Shown here in pieces: positions 26,107-34,753 of a stretch of DNA of 64,000 bases. The notes beneath the pieces were generated by a model that saw nothing but the letters and a program-made list of their open reading frames with translations, had not been told where the DNA came from and searched no databases. The stretch spans positions 94,226 through 158,225 of the forward strand of contig CALVEV010000031.1 in the NCBI GenBank assembly GCA_944326685.1. Direction: 5' to 3'. The number at the start of each line of letters is the position of its first letter. Position 1 is the stretch's first letter. Made by a program: the position numbers and the translations under genes. This DNA is from Candidatus Gastranaerophilales bacterium. GTDB taxonomy: Bacteria; Cyanobacteriota; Vampirovibrionia; Gastranaerophilales; Gastranaerophilaceae.

Positions 26107-26895
26107 ATGAAAATCGGAGTTTTAGGGTTAGGTTTAATAGGTGGCTCAATTTTTAAATCATTAAAAGAATTGGGCTATGATGTAATTGGTATTTCTAATT
26201 CTCAGGGGGGTAAATATGAAAATATTTATTCTGATAGAAGAAAATTAAAAGAGTGTGAATTAGTTTTTGTATGCTCCCCTATGAATAAAGTTCTTGAAGA
26301 TTTAAAAGATATAGAAAAGTATTTAAGTAAAGATACAATAGTTACAGATGCTTCAAGTTTAAAGAGTTTTGTATCAGAAAACAAATATAATTATAACTTT
26401 GTTCCATCACATCCAATGGCAGGAACTGAATTTTCTGGATTTGAAAATTCATATTCTGGATTATTTACAGGAGCAAAATGGGTATTAACTCCATTTGATG
26501 GGACAGTTCCTAAAACTTTGAGGAAAGTTATAGAGGATATGGGGGCAAAAGTTGTTGTAACTGATGCAAAATCTCATGATGAATCGGTAGCTTTGATATC
26601 ACATATGCCTTTGGTGTTAGCTCAAGCTTTGTTTATGTCTGCAGATGACAATGAACTAGCAAAAGTATTAGCTTCTTCTGGCTTTAGAGATATGACAAGA
26701 TTAGCTTTGTCTAGCGAAGAAATGGCTTGTGATATGGTTAAAATGAATTCTGAAAATATCCAAAAAGCATTGCTGAAATTGTATTCTAATATTGGCAATT
26801 TAATAAAAGAAAATTACCCAGAAAGTATACATAAGATAAAAGAAAATAGAGATAAAATGTATAAAGATGGGATAAATGTTTATCCTATTGTCTAA
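26107..26895 (+). CDS. tyrA: Prephenate/arogenate dehydrogenase
   Basis: A protein of 262 residues from ATG 26107, preceded by AAGGAT inside the end of proA; an earlier in-frame ATG (26074) lies well inside proA. GVLGLGLIGGSIFKSLKELG is the dinucleotide-binding loop. PSHPMAGTEFSGFENS holds the catalytic-site residues of TyrA, and SHDESVALISHMPLVLAQAL the His-rich helix. It is the dehydrogenase step of tyrosine synthesis. Short and without a chorismate mutase or ACT domain, like cyanobacterial-type arogenate enzymes; which substrate is used cannot be told. Confidence 0.93.
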   Translation: MKIGVLGLGLIGGSIFKSLKELGYDVIGISNSQGGKYENIYSDRRKLKECELVFVCSPMNKVLEDLKDIEKYLSKDTIVTDASSLKSFVSENKYNYNFVPSHPMAGTEFSGFENSYSGLFTGAKWVLTPFDGTVPKTLRKVIEDMGAKVVVTDAKSHDESVALISHMPLVLAQALFMSADDNELAKVLASSGFRDMTRLALSSEEMACDMVKMNSENIQKALLKLYSNIGNLIKENYPESIHKIKENRDKMYKDGINVYPIV

Positions 26896-26930
26896 TTGAA
26901 AGATTTATTTAATTCGTTTAATTTACCCAT

Positions 26931-27173
26931 ATGACAACGATAATTGGTGTAAAGTTAACAAATAGAATGGAACTTTCAAATGAGTTTCAGAATATAATAT
27001 CAAAATTTGGGTGTGCAATAAAAACTCGAATAGGTTTGCATAGTACTTGTAGTAATGTATGTGCAAACTGGGGTACAATTCTTCTTGAAATTATTGATGA
27101 GTCTGTGACAAGTGAATTAAAGAAAGATTTATCAAGATTAGATGGTGTAAGAGTTCAATCAATGACTCTTTAA
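26931..27173 (+). CDS. TM1266-like small regulator
   Basis: A protein of 80 residues. The pattern TTIIGVKLTNR, KTRIGLHS, GTILLEIIDES and SRLDGVRVQSMTL matches the small ferredoxin-like-fold TM1266 family, often found beside iron-only hydrogenase genes. Here no hydrogenase is adjacent. It has a Cys pair in the mid-section (STCSNVCANW). TTTAAT lies 8 bases before the ATG and no ribosome site is visible. The role is uncertain. Confidence 0.6.
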   Translation: MTTIIGVKLTNRMELSNEFQNIISKFGCAIKTRIGLHSTCSNVCANWGTILLEIIDESVTSELKKDLSRLDGVRVQSMTL

Positions 27174-27246
27174 ATTCCCTCTAGCTAAATTTTATAAAAT
27201 AGATTATAATATTTAGATTATTAGAATAGAAGAATTGGAGATTGTT

Positions 27247-27996
27247 ATGAAAAATATTAGAGAAATCAAAGATTACCAAGTTTTGTTATTAGGTATTGTA
27301 ATAGCAATTGGAGCAATGTTATCAACATTTATTTTTTCTCATGCAGTAGTAGCATATCAAAAACTCCAAAATCATGCATTGACAGTAACAGGTTCTGCAT
27401 CAAAGGATATTTCATCTGATGTTGCAGTATGGAAAGGTTACTATTCAATAAGAAGTAAAGATTTAAAATCAGGTTATGATAAGATAGATGCAAACAAAGC
27501 TTATATAAAAAAATATTTAATTGATAAGGGTGTAAAAGAATCAGATATAAAATTTTCAACAGTTTCATCTTATCCGGTATTTAAAAAGTTAGCAAATGGA
27601 TATGATTCATCTGTAATTGAATGTTATAATGTTTCTCAAAATGTAGAAGCAACGTCTTCTGACGTTGATGGTATAACAAATATTTCTCAAGATGTTGGTA
27701 AATTAGTTGCTAATAATATTGAAATTACATCAAATCAAGTTGAATATTATGTATCAAATTTAGATGAATTGAAAGTAGAAATGCTTGCGGCTGCAACAAA
27801 AGATGCAAAACAGAGAGCTAAAAGTATGGTAGAAAGTACAGGTGGACATATTGGTCCAATGACATCAGCTAAAATGGGAGTATTTCAGATAGTTGCAAAA
27901 AATTCAACAGATGTATCAGATTATGGGATTTATAATACCAATGCAAAAGATAAGAAAATTAATGCTGTTGTAAATGCTACTTTTACTATAAAATAG
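27247..27996 (+). CDS. SIMPL/DUF541-domain membrane-anchored protein
   Basis: A protein of 249 residues from ATG 27247 (TTGGAG just before it). One N-terminal membrane span (VLLLGIVIAIGAMLSTFIFS), then LTVTGSASKDISSDVAVWKG, repeated strand-helix units and the end NAVVNATFTIK, all typical of SIMPL (DUF541) proteins, which sit outside the membrane and have a barrel-like oligomer fold. The family function is poorly defined. The next gene begins 4 bases after its stop. Confidence 0.85.
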   Translation: MKNIREIKDYQVLLLGIVIAIGAMLSTFIFSHAVVAYQKLQNHALTVTGSASKDISSDVAVWKGYYSIRSKDLKSGYDKIDANKAYIKKYLIDKGVKESDIKFSTVSSYPVFKKLANGYDSSVIECYNVSQNVEATSSDVDGITNISQDVGKLVANNIEITSNQVEYYVSNLDELKVEMLAAATKDAKQRAKSMVESTGGHIGPMTSAKMGVFQIVAKNSTDVSDYGIYNTNAKDKKINAVVNATFTIK

Positions 27997-28000
27997 AATT

Positions 28001-28264
28001 ATGAAGAAAAAGATTTTAATTTTACCGATATTAATATGCTTAGGTTTGCCTGTATTTGCAGATTACAATTCTCAAATGCAAAATTTTCAGCAACAGAGGA
28101 ATCAATATTATGCAAGACAGCAGGCATATCAAAATAAAATTATGCAAAATCGTCAGTATCAGTATCAGCAACAAGAAGAGATAAGACAAAGAAATTTAGG
28201 GTTGTTTGAGAATGAAAAATTAAGACATTTTGGATATACAGGTGTCTATTATTATGATTATTAA
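28001..28264 (+). CDS. Small exported Gln/Tyr-rich protein
   Basis: A protein of 87 residues. A signal peptide (MKKKILILPILICLGLPVFA) is followed by a Gln/Arg/Tyr-rich stretch (QNFQQQRNQYYARQQAYQ) and an ending GVYYYDY. Low-complexity, probably periplasmic or surface. No known family. Likely co-transcribed with the SIMPL gene. Confidence 0.65.
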   Translation: MKKKILILPILICLGLPVFADYNSQMQNFQQQRNQYYARQQAYQNKIMQNRQYQYQQQEEIRQRNLGLFENEKLRHFGYTGVYYYDY

Positions 28265-28285
28265 TAATTAAAAATATTTTGAAAT

Positions 28286-28312
28286 AAAAAAGTCCCTATT
28301 AGGGACTTTTTC
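28286..28312. terminator. Bidirectional terminator
   Basis: AAAAAGTCCC / GGGACTTTTT with a five-base loop between the converging genes 28001-28264 and 28338-28790. Confidence 0.85.
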
Positions 28313-28337
28313 GTATTTTAATCAAAATTTGAATGTT

Positions 28338-28790
28338 TTATTCTTCGTCTTCAACTATTTTACATTGACCGATTGCATTTGCTGTTCGATACCATGTTCC
28401 ATAATCTCTTTTTGCAGAGAATCTATATTCACCTGTGTTTCTATCGATTGTTACCCATTTATAATCCATAGTCCATGTTTCATAGAATCTATCTTTGAAC
28501 TTGATTTCATCATTTGTGATTTTAAGTTTTAAAACTTTTTTAGGGTCATCATTAATTTTTCCGTAAAGTTTTACAAGATTTGGGCTATAAATTTTTCCAT
28601 TTTTAAAATAGTAATAATCAGTTGTTTCTTTATAATCATCAATAGTACCTCTAATCATTTTAGCAGTACATTCTAATTTTGTACCATCTTCAACTGTGTA
28701 TATTACATTTTTTTTAGCAGCAATTGCAGTAATTGTAGAGATAGATGTAAATAAAGTTATTAATGCTATTGTTGATAAAATCTTTTTCAT
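28338..28790 (-). CDS. Small exported protein, unknown function
   Basis: A protein of 150 residues. A signal peptide (MKKILSTIALITLFTSISTI to ~residue 25) is followed by a strand-rich domain with many aromatic residues (YTVEDGTKLECTAKM, DRFYETWTMDYKWVTIDRNTGEYRF) and one pair of Cys that could form a disulfide. Resembles small periplasmic beta proteins, with no family recognised. AAGGAG precedes the ATG. Confidence 0.7.
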   Translation of the reverse strand: MKKILSTIALITLFTSISTITAIAAKKNVIYTVEDGTKLECTAKMIRGTIDDYKETTDYYYFKNGKIYSPNLVKLYGKINDDPKKVLKLKITNDEIKFKDRFYETWTMDYKWVTIDRNTGEYRFSAKRDYGTWYRTANAIGQCKIVEDEE

Positions 28791-28980
28791 AAAAACTCCT
28801 TTTGATTTAAGAGTTTATTATAAATAGGTTTTAAAATCAATGAAACTTTAGTCTAACGAGGAAATAAATTAATCAAATATTTGTAACAATTTAAACAATA
28901 ATTTTTTATATAAGTAAATTAATATCACTAATAAAACTTTATAAATATGTGTGTATTAAAAAGTACGGAAGGTTATAATA

Positions 28981-29628
28981 TTGTCAAATATTTCTACATT
29001 AAGAAATTTAGTAAATAATGGTTGGACAATAGCTAATCGTAGAGGTGTTGTATCTCAAATTGGTAAAGATAACTTTAAAGAAGTTTCTCAATTAGCAAAT
29101 CAAGCTAATTTTAGTGATACAGTTACTTTTTCTGAAGCCAAAGAGTATTTGAGTGCTGATAATTTAGAAAATACAAAAAACACAATAAATAATGTAATTC
29201 AATCTTATAAAGAATACGCAAAATGCCCTTATATAAATGAGTATTTGAGAAGTGGTACAGAACTTTCAGAAAAATCTAAAAGTCTGTTAGAAAATTTAAA
29301 ATTAGCAATATTAAATAATAGAGTTACTGGAGAATTTGTAAGAGGTTTAACTCCTACGAGAAAGAATAAATTAGAAAACATCGATGATGTATCAAAGTTT
29401 GTTTTTGAAAATAAAGGATTTACATCAGCGACTCCAAAAATAAATTCAGATTATGCAAATTGCTTTGCATTAGGAACTAATGGTTCAAAAGTAATTTTTG
29501 ATTTAAAAGATTTTCCAGGCTATAAGGCTAATAATTACGAAGTAATATTTGATACTAATGCATTTACAAAAGATAAGTTCAAAATTGTTCAAGATGGTGA
29601 AAGATTATATCGAGTAATTCAAAAATAA
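28981..29628 (+). CDS. Putative mono-ADP-ribosyltransferase (VIP2/C3 exoenzyme-like)
   Basis: A protein of 215 residues starting at TTG 28981 with GGAAGG upstream. The order of features matches R-S-E type ADP-ribosyltransferase toxins: YINEYLRSG (84-92), a helix, EFVRGL with the NAD-binding Arg at R121, KGFTSATPK with the Ser-motif at S149, SKVIFDLKDFPG, and NNYEVIF with a candidate catalytic Glu at E187. The residue two before it is Asn rather than the usual Glu or Gln. In the family such enzymes move ADP-ribose from NAD to host or rival proteins. No signal peptide or immunity gene is visible. It stands alone before tRNA-Asp. Secretion route and target unknown. Confidence 0.65.
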   Translation: MSNISTLRNLVNNGWTIANRRGVVSQIGKDNFKEVSQLANQANFSDTVTFSEAKEYLSADNLENTKNTINNVIQSYKEYAKCPYINEYLRSGTELSEKSKSLLENLKLAILNNRVTGEFVRGLTPTRKNKLENIDDVSKFVFENKGFTSATPKINSDYANCFALGTNGSKVIFDLKDFPGYKANNYEVIFDTNAFTKDKFKIVQDGERLYRVIQK

Positions 29629-29689
29629 GATAAATATTTCAAATTCAAGACAGGCGAGAACGTAGTGAGAGTCGAGGAGTGAACATACT

Positions 29690-29714
29690 AAAAAAGACAC
29701 CCGAAGGTGTCTTT
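29690..29714 (-). terminator. Terminator of the tRNA-Asp transcript
   Basis: Read on the minus strand: AAAGACACC-TTCG-GGTGTCTTT with a T run after it, five bases beyond the CCA end. Confidence 0.8.
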
Positions 29715-29718
29715 AAAA

Positions 29719-29796
29719 TGGCGGGAACGACGAGGCTCGAACTCGCGACCTCATGCGTGACAGGCATGCGCTCTAACCAAACTGAGCTACGCTCCC
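29719..29796 (-). tRNA. tRNA-Asp (GTC)
   Basis: 78 bases on the minus strand with an encoded CCA end. Acceptor GGGAGCG/CGTTCCC (one G-U pair), D-stem GCTC/GAGC, anticodon stem CATGC/GCATG with loop CTGTCAC (anticodon GTC), and T-arm GCGAG TTCGAGC CTCGT. All arms are present. It stands alone, followed by its own terminator. Confidence 0.97.
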
Positions 29797-29954
29797 ATAT
29801 TTAGTTGTCATCTTTACGACTTATTGCCGTAAAATTATTGTAGCTTGCTGAAAAAAAAAATGCAAGCATATTTTTTGCTCAAGATACTAATTGAAATTTA
29901 TATTTAAAATTATTATTATATAAGTAATATTATTTATTATTAAAGGGTGATTTT

Positions 29955-31316
29955 ATGAAATATTTATGGTTATATTTTGTTGCGATAATAGCTTCTTTAG
30001 GTGGTTTATTATCAGGTTATGATACGGGAATAATATCAGGTGCGTTATTATTTATAAATGATTCTTGGCATCTAACAGATTATTTACAAGGTATTTTAGT
30101 TAGTTCTGTTCTTATTGGTGCCGTTATTGGTGCCGCTACAAATGGAATACTCGCTGATATTTTTGGAAGAAAAAAGATTATTATTGCAACTGCTATAATT
30201 TTCATAATCGGTTCAATTGCTTGTGCTTTTGCGCCTAATATTATTATTCTTATTCTATCAAGGATTTTTGTTGGTTTTGCAGTTGGGATTGTTAATTTTG
30301 TGGTACCTTTGTATTTGTCAGAGGTTTCTCCTAAAAATCTTAGAGGGACTTTAGTTTCGTTATATCAATGTGCAATAACTTCAGGAATATTGTTTTCATA
30401 TCTTATAAACGCAACTTTTGCGCATGCTGTTTATAATTGGCGTTGGATGTTATTTGCAGGAGTTGTTCCAGGTTTAGTTTTACTTATAGGCATGTTATTT
30501 TTGCATGATACTCCTAGATGGCTTGTTATAAAAGGAAGAGATAATGAGGCTAAGGATGTTTTAAAAACAATTGAACCTGATATTGATGTGGATAACGAAA
30601 TTTCTAATATAAGAAAAACTTTACAGGAAAATCAATCTAATAATAAATTTGAGTTTGAAAAATGGATGCTGATGCCTTTTATTGTTGGACTTGGCATTAT
30701 GTTTGCTCAAATTTGTACGGGAATTAACACTATAATATATTATGCTCCTACAATTTTTAAATTTGCAGGGTTTGATTCAAATATTTCTGCTATATATGTT
30801 ACTGTTGGAATTGGTGTTGTTAATTTCTTAATGACATTTGTAGCTATATATTTTACTGATAGATTAGGTAGAAAACCTTTGTTATATATAGGATTGACAG
30901 GAGTAATGCTAAGTTTGTTACTTTTAGGTTCTGCTTTTGCTTTTTCTTCTATGTTTAATTTTGATTTAAAATTATTATCAGTAATAAGTTTACTTACTTA
31001 TATTATATCTTTTGCAATGAGTTTAGGTCCAATTGGTTGGGTAATCGTATCAGAAGTGTTTCCATTAAAAATAAGAGGACTTGCAATGAGTTTGTGTACA
31101 GTTGCAAACTTTGGATTTAATTTCTTTGTAGTTGCCTCATTTCCTGTGTTGATGTATAGATTTGGAGGAGCAATTACATTCTGGATGTTTGCAATTGTAT
31201 CTCTACTATGCTTGATATTTGTTTACTATTTTGTTCCGGAAACAAAGGGAATTTCACTTGAACAAATTGAATCAAATTGGAAAAATTATGTGAAGCCAAG
31301 AGATTTTAAAAATTAA
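29955..31316 (+). CDS. Sugar/H+ symporter of the MFS sugar-porter family
   Basis: A protein of 453 residues with twelve membrane spans. Sugar-porter signatures in order: GYDTGIISGALLFI (TM1), ADIFGRKK (loop 2-3), PLYLSEVSPKNLRGTLVSLYQ, DTPRWL, GINTIIYYAPTIFK (TM7), DRLGRKPLLYIG, GPIGWVIVSEVFPLKIRG (TM10) and PETKG at the end. The family moves hexoses, pentoses or polyols with protons across the inner membrane. Substrate cannot be named. AAAGGGTGA precedes the ATG. Its 3' end overlaps the converging PAP2 gene by 11 bases. Confidence 0.93.
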   Translation: MKYLWLYFVAIIASLGGLLSGYDTGIISGALLFINDSWHLTDYLQGILVSSVLIGAVIGAATNGILADIFGRKKIIIATAIIFIIGSIACAFAPNIIILILSRIFVGFAVGIVNFVVPLYLSEVSPKNLRGTLVSLYQCAITSGILFSYLINATFAHAVYNWRWMLFAGVVPGLVLLIGMLFLHDTPRWLVIKGRDNEAKDVLKTIEPDIDVDNEISNIRKTLQENQSNNKFEFEKWMLMPFIVGLGIMFAQICTGINTIIYYAPTIFKFAGFDSNISAIYVTVGIGVVNFLMTFVAIYFTDRLGRKPLLYIGLTGVMLSLLLLGSAFAFSSMFNFDLKLLSVISLLTYIISFAMSLGPIGWVIVSEVFPLKIRGLAMSLCTVANFGFNFFVVASFPVLMYRFGGAITFWMFAIVSLLCLIFVYYFVPETKGISLEQIESNWKNYVKPRDFKN

Positions 31317-32235
31317 ATTTTTTAATAAAGAATGGATAAATTGAAGTTATAAATAATCCTATTATTATATGGCTTAAAAATAGCATTATTCTTGAATGGA
31401 AGTCAATGTTAAGTAAGAAATATAAAATTAATCCACCTATAATAAAACGGAATAATTTTTTTAATAAACTTCCACTCTTGGAATCAAAGTTAATAAATCT
31501 TTTTTCTATAATCCAACCTCCAAATATCCCAATAATCCAGCCTAATCTGGCAAACATTTCTATTTTTACGGATGTCGGATAGTATAGAAGTTTTCCATTT
31601 AAATAATCCATTGGATAACTTTTTAAGTTAACAAATAAAAGAACAAATAAACTAATTAAACTTACTAATGAAAATATTAAAATATCTCTATTTTTACCTT
31701 TTTCTTCCCATTTTATGAGTTTATAAGATAGAAAAATAATTAATATACTTGATAAAAAACCTACAATAACATCTTGTGGAGTATGTACTCCAACATAGTT
31801 TCTCGAAAGCATTACAAGAAAAATAATTGTAATACACGTATATCTTATTAATTTATTTCTCCAAAATATAAAAACTGTACTTCCCCAAGTAGTTGTGGCT
31901 CCTGTGGTATGTCCACTAGGGAAAGAATAACCAGTAGCCATTGGTATAGCAGATTCTATTGGCTTGACTCTTGAATCAAGAATCCAAGGTCTATAAATAC
32001 AAGCACAGCATTTCAAAAATACATTAATAATAAACCCGAACATATAGTTCCAAATAATAAGCATTCCTGATTTCTTATTAATACACCAGTAAATTCCACA
32101 CATAAATAACATTGGAATAATTATTTCTCCGAACATAGTTACTGTAAGGAAAAAATTGTCAAGAATATGTCCTGATATATCTCTGAAATTCTGTAAATAT
32201 AATAGATAATCTATTTGCCAGCTAAGCCAATTCAT
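31306..32235 (-). CDS. PAP2-family membrane phosphatase
   Basis: A protein of 309 residues with about six to eight membrane spans. The three PAP2 motifs are present: K-x(n)-RPW (CACIYRPWIL), GYSFPSGHTTG, and SRNYVGVHTPQDVIVG, giving the catalytic His pair of lipid-phosphate and undecaprenyl-pyrophosphate phosphatases. It is longer than BacA-type PgpB homologues, with an extended C-terminal membrane part. Could dephosphorylate undecaprenyl or phosphatidyl lipids. The -10 box TATAAT lies over the stop region of the upstream gene 32244-33125. Confidence 0.88.
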   Translation of the reverse strand: MNWLSWQIDYLLYLQNFRDISGHILDNFFLTVTMFGEIIIPMLFMCGIYWCINKKSGMLIIWNYMFGFIINVFLKCCACIYRPWILDSRVKPIESAIPMATGYSFPSGHTTGATTTWGSTVFIFWRNKLIRYTCITIIFLVMLSRNYVGVHTPQDVIVGFLSSILIIFLSYKLIKWEEKGKNRDILIFSLVSLISLFVLLFVNLKSYPMDYLNGKLLYYPTSVKIEMFARLGWIIGIFGGWIIEKRFINFDSKSGSLLKKLFRFIIGGLILYFLLNIDFHSRIMLFLSHIIIGLFITSIYPFFIKKFNF

Positions 32236-32248
32236 AGACTATATTATA
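32233..32248 (-). promoter_or_regulatory. -10 box placed for a leaderless PAP2 transcript
   Basis: On the minus strand TATAAT (32248-32243) is followed by seven bases and ATG 32235. The box overlaps the stop codon of the upstream gene. Confidence 0.5.
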
Positions 32249-33125
32249 TATTAAAATGTTTCATATTGATATATTTTGCAGATTCATCAAAAGCTTCTCT
32301 TTCTAATCGATTTTTAGTATATTCAGGAGAATCCACTTTCGGGTAATTCTTAATTGCATCAAGTAAAACTAAGGATTTTTGATGCATTTGAGAACCTTGT
32401 GGGTATTTCTTTTCTACAGGTTTGTTTTTCCAAGGTGATGTTTCATAAATTTTGTCTGCTATATAATTAATATTTTGTGTATCAATTAAATTTGTTGATT
32501 TTATTTTCATCCAAGCTTTAATTATATCTTTATCATTAATTCCTTCGGTTTCTCTTAAGTCTTGATGTTGTTTAGCATGAACACATTCATGAGCAATTTT
32601 ATGTAGAATAAATTTTTTCTGTTCTTGTGGAGTAACTTCTTCAAGTATTAATTTATCAAAGCCCAAGTTTCCTTTTTTATTGTTATTGTTTATAAATTCT
32701 TCTCCTAGTTCTTTGTTGATAAATAATGGTAGTTTTTCTTTAGGAGAAATTAATGGGAGTTTTTTTCCATTTTTTATTCCAACAATTTTATAATTACAAG
32801 ACATTAAATCATATAGATTCATTTCAATTTTATTACTGCTAAAAGTATACCCACCACCAAGCATTGATTTTTCATCATATACGAATTTTAACTCAGGATT
32901 TGTTGTAACTCCAAAATCTTTATTTATTTCATTAAAGTATTTATTAATCTCTCCATTTGGGAATAATTGAGCAAATTTTTGTTTAATTTGCATTTCTTGT
33001 GTTTTCGTTGGAGCAAAAGTATCTTGTTGTACTCCTTGAAATTTTAAAGGTTTACTAATATTTTTACTATTAATTTTAGCTAAATTACTATTAGCTACAA
33101 AAAAATTGTTAAAACACACTACCAT
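32244..33125 (-). CDS. HExxH-motif protein, putative metallopeptidase
   Basis: A protein of 293 residues. Residues 175-183 (HKIAHECVH) contain the zinc motif HExxH at 179-183, and the C-terminal LEREAFDESAKYI (~274-286) offers a third ligand or catalytic Glu. The region between is helical. Residues 26-31 (PLKFQG) carry the F-x-G peptide seen in other proteins here. The N-terminus has no classical signal peptide. It may belong to a group of exported or host-directed peptidases, but that is inference. The start is ATG or GTG near 33125 and is not certain. Confidence 0.5.
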   Translation of the reverse strand: MVVCFNNFFVANSNLAKINSKNISKPLKFQGVQQDTFAPTKTQEMQIKQKFAQLFPNGEINKYFNEINKDFGVTTNPELKFVYDEKSMLGGGYTFSSNKIEMNLYDLMSCNYKIVGIKNGKKLPLISPKEKLPLFINKELGEEFINNNNKKGNLGFDKLILEEVTPQEQKKFILHKIAHECVHAKQHQDLRETEGINDKDIIKAWMKIKSTNLIDTQNINYIADKIYETSPWKNKPVEKKYPQGSQMHQKSLVLLDAIKNYPKVDSPEYTKNRLEREAFDESAKYINMKHFNI

Positions 33126-33194
33126 ACTTATATAAAGTATTTTTTTTAAGGTTTTTGCTTTTTATTAGGAAAATTTTACATTTCTTTATTTAAT

Positions 33195-33225
33195 AAAAAA
33201 GGATGGTTTTAAACCATCCTTTTTG
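33195..33225. terminator. Bidirectional terminator after gltX
   Basis: AAAAAAGGATGG / CCATCCTTTTT with a seven-base TTTTAAA loop, 5 bases beyond the gltX stop on the minus strand. Confidence 0.85.
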
Positions 33226-33229
33226 AATT

Positions 33230-34693
33230 CTATTTAATAGCTGCTTTTATTCGTTTTTCAACTTTATCTTTTCCTAGAATTGCAAGTGTTGCAGTCATAT
33301 CTGCTCCTCTTGTTCTACCTGTAACAGCAGCCCTTATAGCCCACATTGTAACTTTAGGTTTAATACCTTTTTCTTTGAAGAATCCTCTGAAAGCATCAAG
33401 TTTTTCGTGTAAGTTTTCTTCTGTGTATTCCCAATCTTTTGATTGTTCTAAGTATTCTTTTAATACTTCTTGTGATGTTTCAGTATCAAGTACTTCAGTT
33501 TGAACTTCAGGTTCTATATCAACAGTTTCTCCAAAGAAATAAGTTACAGCATCAGTAATATCAGATAATAATATTAATGGCTCTCTTGTTACTTCAATCA
33601 TTCTTGTAAATTGTTCATCAGTTAGTTCTGATAAATTATATTTTTCAAGATATGGAAGTAAACGTTTTTTAAGTTCATCCATAGATAGCATTTTGATATA
33701 ATGGCTATTCATCCATTTTAATTTATCGTATTCAAAAATTGAGTTAGATGAAGAAATTTCGTTGATTCTGAAATCTTCAGCAATTTTATCAACCGGTTTA
33801 ATCTCTTCTCCGTCAGATGGTGCCCAACCTAATAAAGCAACGAAGTTAATTAATGCTTCTGTTAAGTATCCTTCTTTAACGAAATCACTAACAGCAGTTG
33901 CTCCATGTCTTTTAGATAACTTACTTCTATCAGGAGCTAAAATCATTCCTAAATGTCCAAATTTAGGAACTTCAGCACCTAATGCTTCATAAATAAGTAT
34001 TTGTTTATAAGTATTTGAAATATGGTCTTCACCTCTGATTACATGCGAAATTTTCATTAGCATATCGTCAATTACAACTGCATAGTTGTAAGTTGGAGCA
34101 CCATTTGATTTTTGTATAACGAAATCTCCTAAAAGATCTGTATCCATATGTAATTCACCTTTTACAAGGTCATCAAATTTCAAAATAGAAGAATCGTGGA
34201 AAGCTTTTTGAGCTTTTGCAATATTAAATCTAATTGCAGGTTTTCTTCCTTCTGCTCTTAATTTAGCTTTTTCTTCTTCTGTTAAATTTTCACATTTTTT
34301 AGAATATACATAAGGTTTTTTGTTTCTAGTTGCTTCTTCTTTTTCTGCTTCAAGTTCTTCAGGTGTACAGAAACATTCATAAGCAAATCCAGAATCTAAT
34401 AATTGTTGAACATATTTAGGATAAATATCAAATCTTTCAGATTGAGTATATGGTCCATAAGGTCCGCCAACATCAGGGCCTTCATCCCAGTTTAATCCTA
34501 AAGCTTTTAAACTATCAAAAATATTATCAATGTATTCTTGACTAGTTCTTTCTGCGTCAGTGTCTTCTATTCTTAAAACGAATTTACCGTTATTTTTTTT
34601 AGCAAATAAAAAATTAAATAATGCTGTTCTCGCAGTTCCAACGTGCAAGTTTCCGCTTGGAGATGGAGCTATTCTTACTCTTACTTCTTCCAT
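33230..34693 (-). CDS. gltX: Glutamyl-tRNA synthetase
   Basis: A protein of 487 residues counted from ATG 34693 (AAGGAT just before it); longer in-frame extensions upstream lack a site. The class I signature region APSPSGNLHVGTARTALFN carries the HIGH motif, and SKLSKRHGA the KMSKS motif. GEDHISNTYKQILIYEALG and TYNYAVVIDDMLMKISHVIRG are typical of the glutamate site. It charges tRNA-Glu, possibly also tRNA-Gln as in many bacteria with GatCAB. It stands downstream of the antiporter gene on the same strand, 60 bases apart. Confidence 0.97.
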   Translation of the reverse strand: MEEVRVRIAPSPSGNLHVGTARTALFNFLFAKKNNGKFVLRIEDTDAERTSQEYIDNIFDSLKALGLNWDEGPDVGGPYGPYTQSERFDIYPKYVQQLLDSGFAYECFCTPEELEAEKEEATRNKKPYVYSKKCENLTEEEKAKLRAEGRKPAIRFNIAKAQKAFHDSSILKFDDLVKGELHMDTDLLGDFVIQKSNGAPTYNYAVVIDDMLMKISHVIRGEDHISNTYKQILIYEALGAEVPKFGHLGMILAPDRSKLSKRHGATAVSDFVKEGYLTEALINFVALLGWAPSDGEEIKPVDKIAEDFRINEISSSNSIFEYDKLKWMNSHYIKMLSMDELKKRLLPYLEKYNLSELTDEQFTRMIEVTREPLILLSDITDAVTYFFGETVDIEPEVQTEVLDTETSQEVLKEYLEQSKDWEYTEENLHEKLDAFRGFFKEKGIKPKVTMWAIRAAVTGRTRGADMTATLAILGKDKVEKRIKAAIK

Positions 34694-34753
34694 TTTTATA
34701 TCCTTTCGTTTATGTTTATATTTTCTCACAAAAAAACAAAAGAGAATAGATTA

